Part shown: positions 24,079 to 30,347 of the stretch, one piece after another | Numbering within the stretch: position 1 is the first letter of the stretch | Layout of the letters: each line of letters starts with the position of its first letter | Assembly: GCA_964410915.1 (NCBI GenBank) | Contig: CAYPIU010000018.1 | Location: forward strand, 1-30,347 | Direction of reading: 5' to 3' | From: CAZFJG01 sp964410915 | GTDB taxonomy: Bacteria > Synergistota > Synergistia > Synergistales > JAFGMB01 | Length of the DNA: 30,347 nucleotides | Made by a program: the position numbers and the translations under genes | The notes under the pieces: generated by a model | Told to the model about the DNA's origin: nothing | The model's database searches: none | What the model saw: only the letters and a program-made list of their open reading frames with translations

Positions 24079-24089
24079 CATTGAAATAA

Positions 24090-24111
24090 TATGTGACATA
24101 AACCTCACATA
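24090..24111. promoter_or_regulatory. Second ArsR-type operator, upstream of the permease
   Basis: TATGTGA (24090-24096) and TCACATA (24105-24111) form an inverted repeat with an 8-bp centre. The inner part of the arsR operator is TATGTGG-N8-CCACATA, so half-site and spacing agree except for one symmetrical base. It ends just before the permease ribosome-binding site. No clear -35/-10 pair with standard spacing is visible. Confidence 0.6.
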
Positions 24112-24126
24112 ATGGAGGCTATGGAT

Positions 24127-25293
24127 ATGTACAATAAAAAGAAATTCCTCTACATCCTCATTTTTTTCCTTGCATTCTATTTTTTCCCGGAGGGTAGTCA
24201 AAGAATATCAGGAGCTGTGAACGAAGCCCTGGCGATGACCCATGAATATGCCCGTCAGCATGTTCTGCTCTGTCTTGTCCCGGCCTTTTTTATAGCTGGA
24301 GCTATATCTGTCTTTATAAGTCAGCAGTCTGTTATGAAATATCTTGGAGCAAATGCTAAAAAGGCAGTTGCCTATAGTGTCGCTTCTGTTTCAGGAACTA
24401 TTCTCGCTGTATGCTCCTGCACTGTTCTTCCTTTATTTGCAGGTATTTACAAAAGAGGTGCTGGTCTTGGACCTGCCGTTTCCTTCCTTTATTCCGGGCC
24501 AGCCATTAATGTGCTTGCCATAATCCTTACAGCAAGAGTTCTGGGTCTCCAGATCGGCATAGCGAGAGCTGTTGGAGCAATAATTTTCAGTGTGGTGATC
24601 GGCCTGGCCATGTCCCTTATTTTCAGGAACGATGAAAATGAGCGCCAGGCAGGTTTTGCTGCCATGGAAGAGGAAGATAGCGGCAGACCTCTATGGAAAA
24701 CTGTCTGGCATATGGGCAGCATGGTAGTATTTCTCGTCTTTGCCAACTGGGCTGCCTCAGAATCTTCATCAGGAATATGGGCTACGATATATTCCTTCAA
24801 GTGGTACATTGCCGGAGCAGGGTTATTGTCTGTTCTTTTATCAACTGTCCTCTGGTTCAACAGGGAGGAGAGGTCGGAATGGATGGAATCCACCTGGGAA
24901 TATACCCTTCAGGTAATGCCGCTTCTCTTTGCTGGTGTCCTGATTGCAGGTTTTCTACTGGGCAGGCCGGGGCACGAGGCTATCATACCGGGTCACTGGG
25001 TAGCTTCTCTTGTGGGAGGAAATTCCCTTTTCTCCAATTTATTTGCCTCCATTTCAGGTGCATTCATGTATTTTGCAACCCTGACTGAGGTTCCCATTCT
25101 TCAGGGTCTTCTGGGAGCGGGTATGGGTAAGGGCCCTGCGCTTGCATTGTTACTTGCAGGACCAGCGTTATCGCTGCCCAACATGCTTGTTATAAGAAGT
25201 GTTATAGGAACGAAAAAAACCCTGGTCTATGTAATGCTTGTGGTTATCCTTTCAACCATAGCAGGAACAATATTTGGTTTCATTGCAGGTTGA
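24127..25293 (+). CDS. Permease of the ArsP/DUF318 family
   Basis: A 388-aa integral membrane protein with about eight to ten helices in two blocks joined by a charged cytoplasmic loop (around residues 175-200, RNDENERQAG to EEEDSGR). The first block has AVCSCTVLPLFAGIYKRGAG, with the conserved CSC motif, and FLYSGPAINVLA; the second has TLTEVPILQGLLGAGMG and LLAGPALSLPNM, repeating the pattern. ArsP relatives export trivalent organoarsenicals, and others are linked to Cu/Zn. Start ATG 24127 has GGAGG 8 nt upstream; the ATGs at 24112 and 24121 do not fit. It is probably an efflux protein for a thiophilic metal or metalloid, but the substrate is not proven by sequence. Confidence 0.85.
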   Translation: MYNKKKFLYILIFFLAFYFFPEGSQRISGAVNEALAMTHEYARQHVLLCLVPAFFIAGAISVFISQQSVMKYLGANAKKAVAYSVASVSGTILAVCSCTVLPLFAGIYKRGAGLGPAVSFLYSGPAINVLAIILTARVLGLQIGIARAVGAIIFSVVIGLAMSLIFRNDENERQAGFAAMEEEDSGRPLWKTVWHMGSMVVFLVFANWAASESSSGIWATIYSFKWYIAGAGLLSVLLSTVLWFNREERSEWMESTWEYTLQVMPLLFAGVLIAGFLLGRPGHEAIIPGHWVASLVGGNSLFSNLFASISGAFMYFATLTEVPILQGLLGAGMGKGPALALLLAGPALSLPNMLVIRSVIGTKKTLVYVMLVVILSTIAGTIFGFIAG

Positions 25294-25338
25294 TAAAGAC
25301 TTCGGGGTTATTGTCATAACTGGTAATGGAGGATCTTA

Positions 25339-27471
25339 ATGAAAAGATATAAACTGGCGGGGTTCATCTGCAGTGGATGTGCTGCAAAAATTGAACAGGC
25401 TATACTTGATTTTCCTGAAGTTGAAGGTGCTTCCATAGATATGGACGAATCTATTCTTACCATTTATGGAATAGCTCCGGACAAGGAAATAGTTACCAGT
25501 ATAGTTCAAAAGATAGAGCCGGGAGTTGAGGTGGAAAGACTGGACAGCCGGAAAGACCAGAAGAAAGACCTTCAGACTGTCAGCATTTTGTCCTCCCTGA
25601 GGGAAAGGGAGAACCTTGTGGAATTGGCCCAGATACTTATATCTGCGGTCCTTTTTGCAGTGGGGCTTATTTTACAACCGGTACTTGAGGCAACTCCATG
25701 GTCTGCAGGATATTATGCTGTCTTTGGGGCGGTTTATATAACAGCAGGATGGACAGTTATCAGGTCGGCCTTTGGAAACATCCTGAAAGGTAACCTTTTC
25801 GACGAGTTTTTTCTGATGACACTTGCCACATTTGCTGCAATTGCCCTCGGGTTTCTCGGCGAAGCTGTTGGGGTAATGATTTTCTACAGGACGGGAGAAT
25901 TTTTTCAGGAACTTGCTGCTTCCCGTTCAAGAAGGTCCATAAAATCCCTTCTCGCATCAAAGCCGATGAAGGCAAATATGCTGGGAAACGGTGAACTTCA
26001 GGAGGTCTCCCCGGAGACGGTCAAAGTGGGTGAAGTGATCCTTGTGAAACCTGGAGAAAAGATCCCTCTCGACGGCAAAGTACTGAAAGGACATTCCCAG
26101 GTGGATACGTCTCCTCTAACTGGCGAGCCGGTACCTGTCCAGGCGTTCGAAGGAGAGAGCCTTTATGCAGGAACTGTAAATCTCTCCGGAAATGTTGAGC
26201 TGGAAGTAACTTCAGCCTACAGGGATACCACAATAGCCCGGGTACTTGAAATGGTGGAGTTTGCAGTATCCCGGAAATCACCAACTGAAAGGTTTATTAC
26301 AAGGTTCGCAAAATACTACACTCCATCTGTTGTAATGATGGCAATCCTGGTAGCGATAGTGCCACCAGTGGCGGGATTAGGGACTTTTGGTGAATGGATA
26401 TACAGGGCCCTTGTTCTTCTGATAATATCCTGTCCCTGTGCTCTTGTTGTAAGTATCCCCCTTGGCTATTTTGGAGGAATAGGAGCAGCTTCAAAATCCG
26501 GGCTTCTTGTTAAGGGAGGCAACGTTCTTGATACTTTAAACGATGTCAAGACAGTAATTTTCGATAAGACCGGCACCCTGACCCAGGGGATTTTCAAGGT
26601 TACTTCTATTGTTCCGGCAGATGGGGTAATCCAAAAAGAACTATTGGAGAACGCAGCCCTTGCAGAGCTGCACTCGAACCATCCTATTGCAAGATCCATT
26701 CTTGAGGCTTGCAAAGAGAAACCCTCTGCTCAAGGTATGACCATGCAGGAAATTCCCGGAAATGGTATCAGGGCGGAGAAGGATGGATCTGTTATTCTTG
26801 CGGGCAAGGCTTCCCTTCTTATATCAGAAGGAATAGAAGTTCCGGGGACAGAGGAAAACAATACAGTTGTCCACGTTGCCAGGAACGGGCAATACCTGGG
26901 ATATATTGTTATATCTGACGTGATCCGTGAGGATGCCAGGCAAGCTATAGCAAACCTCAGAAAAATCGGCATAGAGGCCATTTATATGCTTACAGGAGAC
27001 ATTGAAAAAGTAGCATCCTCCGTAAGCAGTTACCTGGGACTTGACGGATATCGGGCAGGACTTCTTCCCGATCAGAAGGTCAGTGAAGTTGAAAAGATCC
27101 TTGAAGAAAGAAGAGGAAAGGTCCTTTTTGCCGGAGACGGTATCAACGATGCTCCTTCATTAGCTACCGCCCATATAGGAGTGGCAATGGGAGGGCTTGG
27201 TTCAGCAGCAGCTGTGGAGACAGCAGATCTTGTCATTTTGAGCGACAGGCCCTCGGAAGTAGCGGATGCTATTACCATTGCTGGAAAAACAAGAAGAATT
27301 GTCTGGGAGAATATTTTTATGGCTCTCGTTGTAAAAGCTGTTGTTATGGCGATGGGAATGGCCGGAATTGCAGGATTGTGGGAAGCTATCTTTGCTGACG
27401 TGGGAGTAGCCCTGCTGGCAGTTCTGAACTCTGCAAGGACCATTGGTCTTGCCAGATCAATGAAAAAATAG
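25339..27471 (+). CDS. Heavy-metal P1B-type ATPase (Zn/Cd/Pb exporter type)
   Basis: A 710-aa ATP-driven metal exporter. The N-terminal HMA-like domain has CSGC (residues 11-14), a metal-binding site. Next come the actuator motif TGEP, the membrane CPC at 365-367 within SCPCALVVSIPLGYFGG, the phosphorylation motif DKTGTLT with Asp409, the HP motif SNHPIA, and the hinge GDGINDAP. The last helices contain VVKAVV and FADVGVALLAVLNSAR. Lys and Asp at these points, together with CPC, fit P1B-2 pumps for Zn2+, Cd2+ and Pb2+ rather than copper pumps. The ATG follows GGAGG by 7 nt. Its position between permease and arsC makes the operon broader than arsenic alone. A Cys-rich chaperone-like protein is encoded two genes on. 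Confidence 0.95.
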   Translation: MKRYKLAGFICSGCAAKIEQAILDFPEVEGASIDMDESILTIYGIAPDKEIVTSIVQKIEPGVEVERLDSRKDQKKDLQTVSILSSLRERENLVELAQILISAVLFAVGLILQPVLEATPWSAGYYAVFGAVYITAGWTVIRSAFGNILKGNLFDEFFLMTLATFAAIALGFLGEAVGVMIFYRTGEFFQELAASRSRRSIKSLLASKPMKANMLGNGELQEVSPETVKVGEVILVKPGEKIPLDGKVLKGHSQVDTSPLTGEPVPVQAFEGESLYAGTVNLSGNVELEVTSAYRDTTIARVLEMVEFAVSRKSPTERFITRFAKYYTPSVVMMAILVAIVPPVAGLGTFGEWIYRALVLLIISCPCALVVSIPLGYFGGIGAASKSGLLVKGGNVLDTLNDVKTVIFDKTGTLTQGIFKVTSIVPADGVIQKELLENAALAELHSNHPIARSILEACKEKPSAQGMTMQEIPGNGIRAEKDGSVILAGKASLLISEGIEVPGTEENNTVVHVARNGQYLGYIVISDVIREDARQAIANLRKIGIEAIYMLTGDIEKVASSVSSYLGLDGYRAGLLPDQKVSEVEKILEERRGKVLFAGDGINDAPSLATAHIGVAMGGLGSAAAVETADLVILSDRPSEVADAITIAGKTRRIVWENIFMALVVKAVVMAMGMAGIAGLWEAIFADVGVALLAVLNSARTIGLARSMKK

Positions 27472-27508
27472 AATATATATACTGATTGTCTTAAGGAGGT
27501 TAGAGGGA

Positions 27509-27940
27509 ATGAGTACAAAAATAAGGGTACTATTCGTATGTGGTCAGAACACTGCCCGCAGTCAGATAGGAGAGGCGTATCTCAACACCCTTGGGGAGGG
27601 GCGTTTCGAAGCAGAGAGTGCCGGTCTTGAACCAGGCCCGGGGGTCAATCCTTTAGCTGCGGAGGTAATGAAAGAAGAGGGAATTGACATATCCGGTAAT
27701 CAGGTGAACAGTATAATGGAGTTTTTCAAGGAGGAAAGGGTATATGATCACGTCATAGCAGTATGTGATGAGGCTAAGGCTGCTCAGTGCCCTGTATTTC
27801 CGGGACAGAGCCAGAAGATCAACTGGCCCTTTGACGATATTGGCGGTTTTAAGGGAGAATGGGATGACATGCTGGCAAAAGCAAGGATCGTCCGTGATCA
27901 GATCAAAGCCGCGGTGGAAGATTTTATAAATACGCACTGA
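27509..27940 (+). CDS. arsC: Arsenate reductase, low-molecular-weight phosphatase type
   Basis: A 143-aa ArsC of the thioredoxin-coupled class, reducing arsenate to arsenite. The P-loop CGQNTARS has nucleophile Cys11 and Arg17. Two further cysteines, Cys86 and Cys94 in VCDEAKAAQCPVFPG, match the resolving pair of the pI258 enzyme though one or two residues further apart. PFDD near residue 110 carries the general acid-base aspartate. Cytoplasmic, monomeric family. AAGGAGG precedes the ATG. The small thioredoxin upstream is a natural reductant. The product, arsenite, must be exported, so the permease in the operon is the likely partner, because no ArsB or Acr3 is seen. A low-molecular-weight protein tyrosine phosphatase is the less likely reading. 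Confidence 0.9.
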   Translation: MSTKIRVLFVCGQNTARSQIGEAYLNTLGEGRFEAESAGLEPGPGVNPLAAEVMKEEGIDISGNQVNSIMEFFKEERVYDHVIAVCDEAKAAQCPVFPGQSQKINWPFDDIGGFKGEWDDMLAKARIVRDQIKAAVEDFINTH

Positions 27941-27964
27941 TAAAGAAGGGATTGATAGATAATA

Positions 27965-28258
27965 ATGTCCTGGCTGGAAAAAGGTGGAACTACAACAGTA
28001 TGTTACTGCAAAAGTGTCAATAAGATGGATATCCTTTCGGCTATCATGATAGAAGGGGCAAGGTCCATTGAAGATGTCAAAAGAGTTACAGGAGCATGTA
28101 CCGGGAGTGATTGTGAACGCCTCAATCCGGCGGGTAGATGCTGTTCTTCTGATATTGAGGAGATACTCGAACTTTACCTGCCGGTATTCGATGATCTCCA
28201 GAAGGGGCATGATCATTGCAGCGGAGATTGCTCCAGTTGCGGTAGTTGTGAGGGTTGA
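27965..28258 (+). CDS. BFD-like [2Fe-2S] protein with Cys/His-rich tail
   Basis: A 97-aa protein with a BFD-like ferredoxin domain: CYC (Cys13, Cys15), the helical IEDVKRVTGA, then Cys45 and Cys50 in ACTGSDC, and CC at 59-60 in GRCCSSD. The CxC and later cysteines resemble the N-terminal [2Fe-2S] domain of CopZ from Archaeoglobus. After a short helix (IEEILELYL) the tail HDHCSGDCSSCGSC holds four cysteines and two histidines, a likely metal-binding extension. The ribosome-binding site is weak (GAAGGG about 15 nt upstream), so coupling to arsC, 25 bp before, is likely. A role as metal chaperone or electron carrier for the pump or reductase is inferred. Confidence 0.78.
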   Translation: MSWLEKGGTTTVCYCKSVNKMDILSAIMIEGARSIEDVKRVTGACTGSDCERLNPAGRCCSSDIEEILELYLPVFDDLQKGHDHCSGDCSSCGSCEG

Positions 28259-28373
28259 TCTGCTTTTCCTTAATTTAAATTGAGATTTAGTTTTTTAAAG
28301 ATCCATATTTGAGCAGTATTCCTGGATTTCCATCCGGATAAATTAAAAACGGACAGGGAGGGATGAAGGCTGT

Positions 28374-29522
28374 ATGAGAAATACTCTTAAGCCGGCTATA
28401 TTATCGTTGTCCCTCTTGACGGTCATGGCGGGGGCAGCTGTTTCCCCTTCACTTGGAGTGATAGCTGAACGTTTTCCGGAGGCAGAGAGGCTTCTTGTGC
28501 AGATGGTGGTATCCCTTCCGGCACTGGTGATAATACCCTCTCTTTTTCTGGCTACCTGGCTTACCCGGTTTTTTTCAAGACGTCAGATCCTTCTTACAGG
28601 GCTTGTTGTTTATACAGCGGGGGGAATGGGCGGAGCTTTCTCGAACAGTATAATGATACTTCTCTTCTTCAGGTCGATCCTGGGGGTGGGAGTAGGAATG
28701 GTGATGCCCTTTTCCACATCTTTGATCTCCGATTTTTTTGAAGGGGAAGAAAGGGCTTCTCTTATGGGTCTTTCAAGTGCGTCAAACATGCTTGGAGGGC
28801 TTGTGGCGCTTCTTCTCTCAGGTTTGCTTGCAGATATCAGCTGGAGACTTCCATTCACAATATATCTTTTCGCAATTCCAGTATTTCTTATGAACTTGAA
28901 ATATCTTCCCGAGCCTCCTGCTCACGATAATAAGTTTTCTGGTTCAAGCCTGCCCGGGCGGATCTATTTCCTCGCCATTGGCATGTTCTTCCTCAACCTG
29001 ACATTCTTTGTTCTTCCACCTACAATAGCTCTTTTTATAAGGGAGAATTCCCTCGGAAATCCCGAGTTGACCGGTGTGGCCATATCATGTTCCACTGCTG
29101 CCGGTTTCCTTTCAGGAATATTTCTTCAAAAAACAAGGAAATTTACAGGTTTCTTCCATGTTCCCCTCATGCTGCTGCTCATGTCCGGCGGTTTTATGAT
29201 GCTTCACTATTCATTCGTAATTGCCGGAGTCTTTGCCGGCAATGCCTGTATCGGATTCGCCAACAGGTCTCTCTATCCCATGATATTCTTCAAAGCTACC
29301 CATGAAATACCCCCGGAACAGTCGGTTAAAGTCACTGCCCTTTTAAGTTCCATGATATACCTGGGACAGTTCCTCTCTCCGATCTTTATCAGCGTCATTG
29401 GAAAGTTTTTTAATGATACATCCTTCAGATTTGCATATCTTTTTGTATCCCTTGTTCTTCTTTCTGGTTCTATTCTCTTTGCTGTTCCTTCAATAAGGTC
29501 CTGGCGGAAGAAAAGTACATAG
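28374..29522 (+). CDS. MFS transporter
   Basis: A 382-aa Major Facilitator Superfamily protein with about twelve hydrophobic segments. The loop after helix 2 reads WLTRFFSRRQILLTG, a degenerate form of the usual DRxGRR signature. The RSILGVGVGMVMPFSTSLISDFF stretch corresponds to helices 4-5 with the Arg common in drug/H+ antiporters. The chosen ATG (28374) lies 12 nt after GGGAGG and overlaps a TGA that closes a tiny frame begun at 28363, so it may be reinitiated. The gene is 115 bp after the metal operon. Substrate is unknown: drug, sugar and metal-related MFS proteins share this pattern. Confidence 0.85.
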   Translation: MRNTLKPAILSLSLLTVMAGAAVSPSLGVIAERFPEAERLLVQMVVSLPALVIIPSLFLATWLTRFFSRRQILLTGLVVYTAGGMGGAFSNSIMILLFFRSILGVGVGMVMPFSTSLISDFFEGEERASLMGLSSASNMLGGLVALLLSGLLADISWRLPFTIYLFAIPVFLMNLKYLPEPPAHDNKFSGSSLPGRIYFLAIGMFFLNLTFFVLPPTIALFIRENSLGNPELTGVAISCSTAAGFLSGIFLQKTRKFTGFFHVPLMLLLMSGGFMMLHYSFVIAGVFAGNACIGFANRSLYPMIFFKATHEIPPEQSVKVTALLSSMIYLGQFLSPIFISVIGKFFNDTSFRFAYLFVSLVLLSGSILFAVPSIRSWRKKST

Positions 29523-30192
29523 AACTGCATTTTTTGCCTCCTTAACAAATTCGTATTTGCCGCGTACCGGAGGGGAGTAATAACTTATATTTCTGAAAGT
29601 AAGGCTATGCCTGGTATCCAGGGATTCTGGTTCTCGCCATTGATAGTTATGGAAGAATTTCTATTACTGGATAAGGTAAATGTTCCACTTTCAGCCCTCA
29701 TAAAGAGTCCATAAAAGCTCACCAATACTGACCTCCACATTATTATCTGCAGATTAGAAATTTAAACAAACTAAAATTAAAAATGAATATATGGGTCTTT
29801 AGTCCCGAGCATTTTGAGCCGATCGCCCTATTGGCAATTAATAAAATGTGTCAGAATAGTTCAAAATACCATCCAAAAATCTATTGTCAGAATTCATTAG
29901 GACCATGAGAGAAAGAGAGAAGGAGGATCTGGTTCATTCCATATGAACACATTATTTGATCCGGATTCCCGTCCAGGTAGTTGAAGATTTTCCTTAACAA
30001 AATATGTTGCTTTGGATTCACTAAGTTTGTCCCTGCAGGGCAAGTTCAGTTGTTTTGTGCAGGAATAATTTCATTTAAAAGGAGGGATATGTGTTCAAAC
30101 CGTTTCCGATCTGTTTAGAACAATGTAAGTAGAGTGAAGTTGAGTATTCAAGGTTCACGGGAAGACCCTGACTTCGCAAAATATAAGGAGAG
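29523..30192. other. Non-coding stretch, no gene recognised
   Basis: This 670-bp gap between the MFS gene and the last partial gene contains no frame with a family signature. Only small palindromes are visible: CCTGG/CCAGG at 29610-29622, GTTCAT/ATGAAC at 29932-29948, and CCCTGCAGGG at 30031-30040 within a nearly perfect TTG...CAA frame. A strong AAAAGGAGGG site (30077-30086) precedes a GTG at 30091 that opens a 13-codon frame ending at 30132; a leader peptide is conceivable. No tRNA or known riboswitch was identified. Confidence 0.5.
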
Positions 30193-30347
30193 ATGATGAT
30201 GAAAAAATATTCACGGTTTAGTTTTTTACTCCTGGTTACAGCTTTTCTCTGTTTTTTTGTATTACCTTCAGTTGCAGCAGAGAGGATAGTAGACAATTCC
30301 GGTGATCTGAATCCGGGTAGTATCGTTGAACCTGTTTATCCGACAAT
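30193..30347 (+). CDS. Exported protein, N-terminal fragment (cut by window end)
   Basis: Three ATGs in a row at 30193, 30196 and 30199 follow AAGGAG (30185-30190). The frame is open to the last base. It starts with a basic KKYSR segment and a hydrophobic run (FLLLVTAFLCFFVLP) ending SVAA, so it has a Sec signal peptide with cleavage likely near AERIV. After this comes a short stretch (DNSGDLNPGS...) with no recognisable motif. Only about 51 residues are visible, so the protein family cannot be told. The third ATG is also possible as start. Confidence 0.7.
   Translation, partial: MMMKKYSRFSFLLLVTAFLCFFVLPSVAAERIVDNSGDLNPGSIVEPVYPT

Noticed and set aside
25339..27471. Copper-type P1B ATPase
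   Set aside because: CPC together with Lys in VVKAVV and Asp in FADVGVALL fits the Zn/Cd/Pb class; the copper-type signature residues are not seen.
27509..27940. Reading arsC as a protein tyrosine phosphatase
   Set aside because: The extra cysteine pair Cys86/Cys94 and the ars operon context favour arsenate reductase.

Overview
The window looks like a chromosomal replication-origin region of a low-to-moderate GC bacterium, probably an anaerobe. The genes left of about 4.44 kb read leftward and most genes right of 4.9 kb read rightward, diverging from an AT-rich intergenic region full of DnaA-box-like 9-mers next to dnaA. Anaerobic habit is suggested by a COG0731-type radical SAM protein, a COG2509 FAD dehydrogenase, a DUF1847 cysteine-rich protein and a selenium/sulfur-type cysteine desulfurase; no oxygen-using enzyme is visible. 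I cannot fix the phylum; a Synergistota- or Firmicutes-like lineage is only a guess.

Layout. 1-174: short palindromic and tandem repeats. 175-4440 (minus): a threonine/serine dehydratase that probably starts at a CUG, a class V aminotransferase (cysteine desulfurase family), an AEC-type permease and a DHH phosphoesterase. 4441-4897: oriC. 4898-11969 (plus): dnaA, a second DnaA-box cluster, dnaN, recF, a 2-keto-4-pentenoate-hydratase-like gene, mnmG and an overlapping DUF721/DciA gene (putative helicase loader). 12118-15906: a secreted protein of unknown function, corA (minus), a universal stress protein and an exported parvulin-type foldase. 15907-16224: a strong terminator, then a tight group of four near-consensus DnaA boxes about 10 kb from dnaA. 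16225-19873: an AlbA_2/HATPase regulator, an unknown small protein, a ketopantoate-reductase-like enzyme and 3-methyladenine glycosylase I. 20076-23268: an FAD dehydrogenase (plus), then a DUF1847 protein and a radical SAM protein (minus). The radical SAM gene is interrupted by a 100-N scaffold gap whose flanks are an exact 55-bp duplication; collapsing the duplicate restores one uninterrupted gene, so the gap is almost certainly an assembly artefact.

23375-28258 is the most interesting accessory block: an arsenic/heavy-metal detoxification operon, arsR - small thioredoxin - CSC-motif permease - Zn/Cd/Pb P-type ATPase - ArsC arsenate reductase - Cys-rich [2Fe-2S] BFD-like protein. Its promoter has a 16-bp-arm inverted repeat centred on the -10 box. 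A second inverted repeat with the same half-site and the same 8-bp spacing lies just before the permease, suggesting one ArsR controls both the front and the middle of the cluster. An MFS transporter follows, then about 670 bp without a recognisable gene, then the start of an exported protein cut by the window edge.

No tRNA, rRNA, CRISPR array, transposase or phage gene was recognised. Starts were adjusted from the longest open frames where a ribosome-binding site decided the matter (dnaA, hydratase, mnmG, dciA, the secreted protein, usp, the 17.8-kb gene, tag, thioredoxin, permease).
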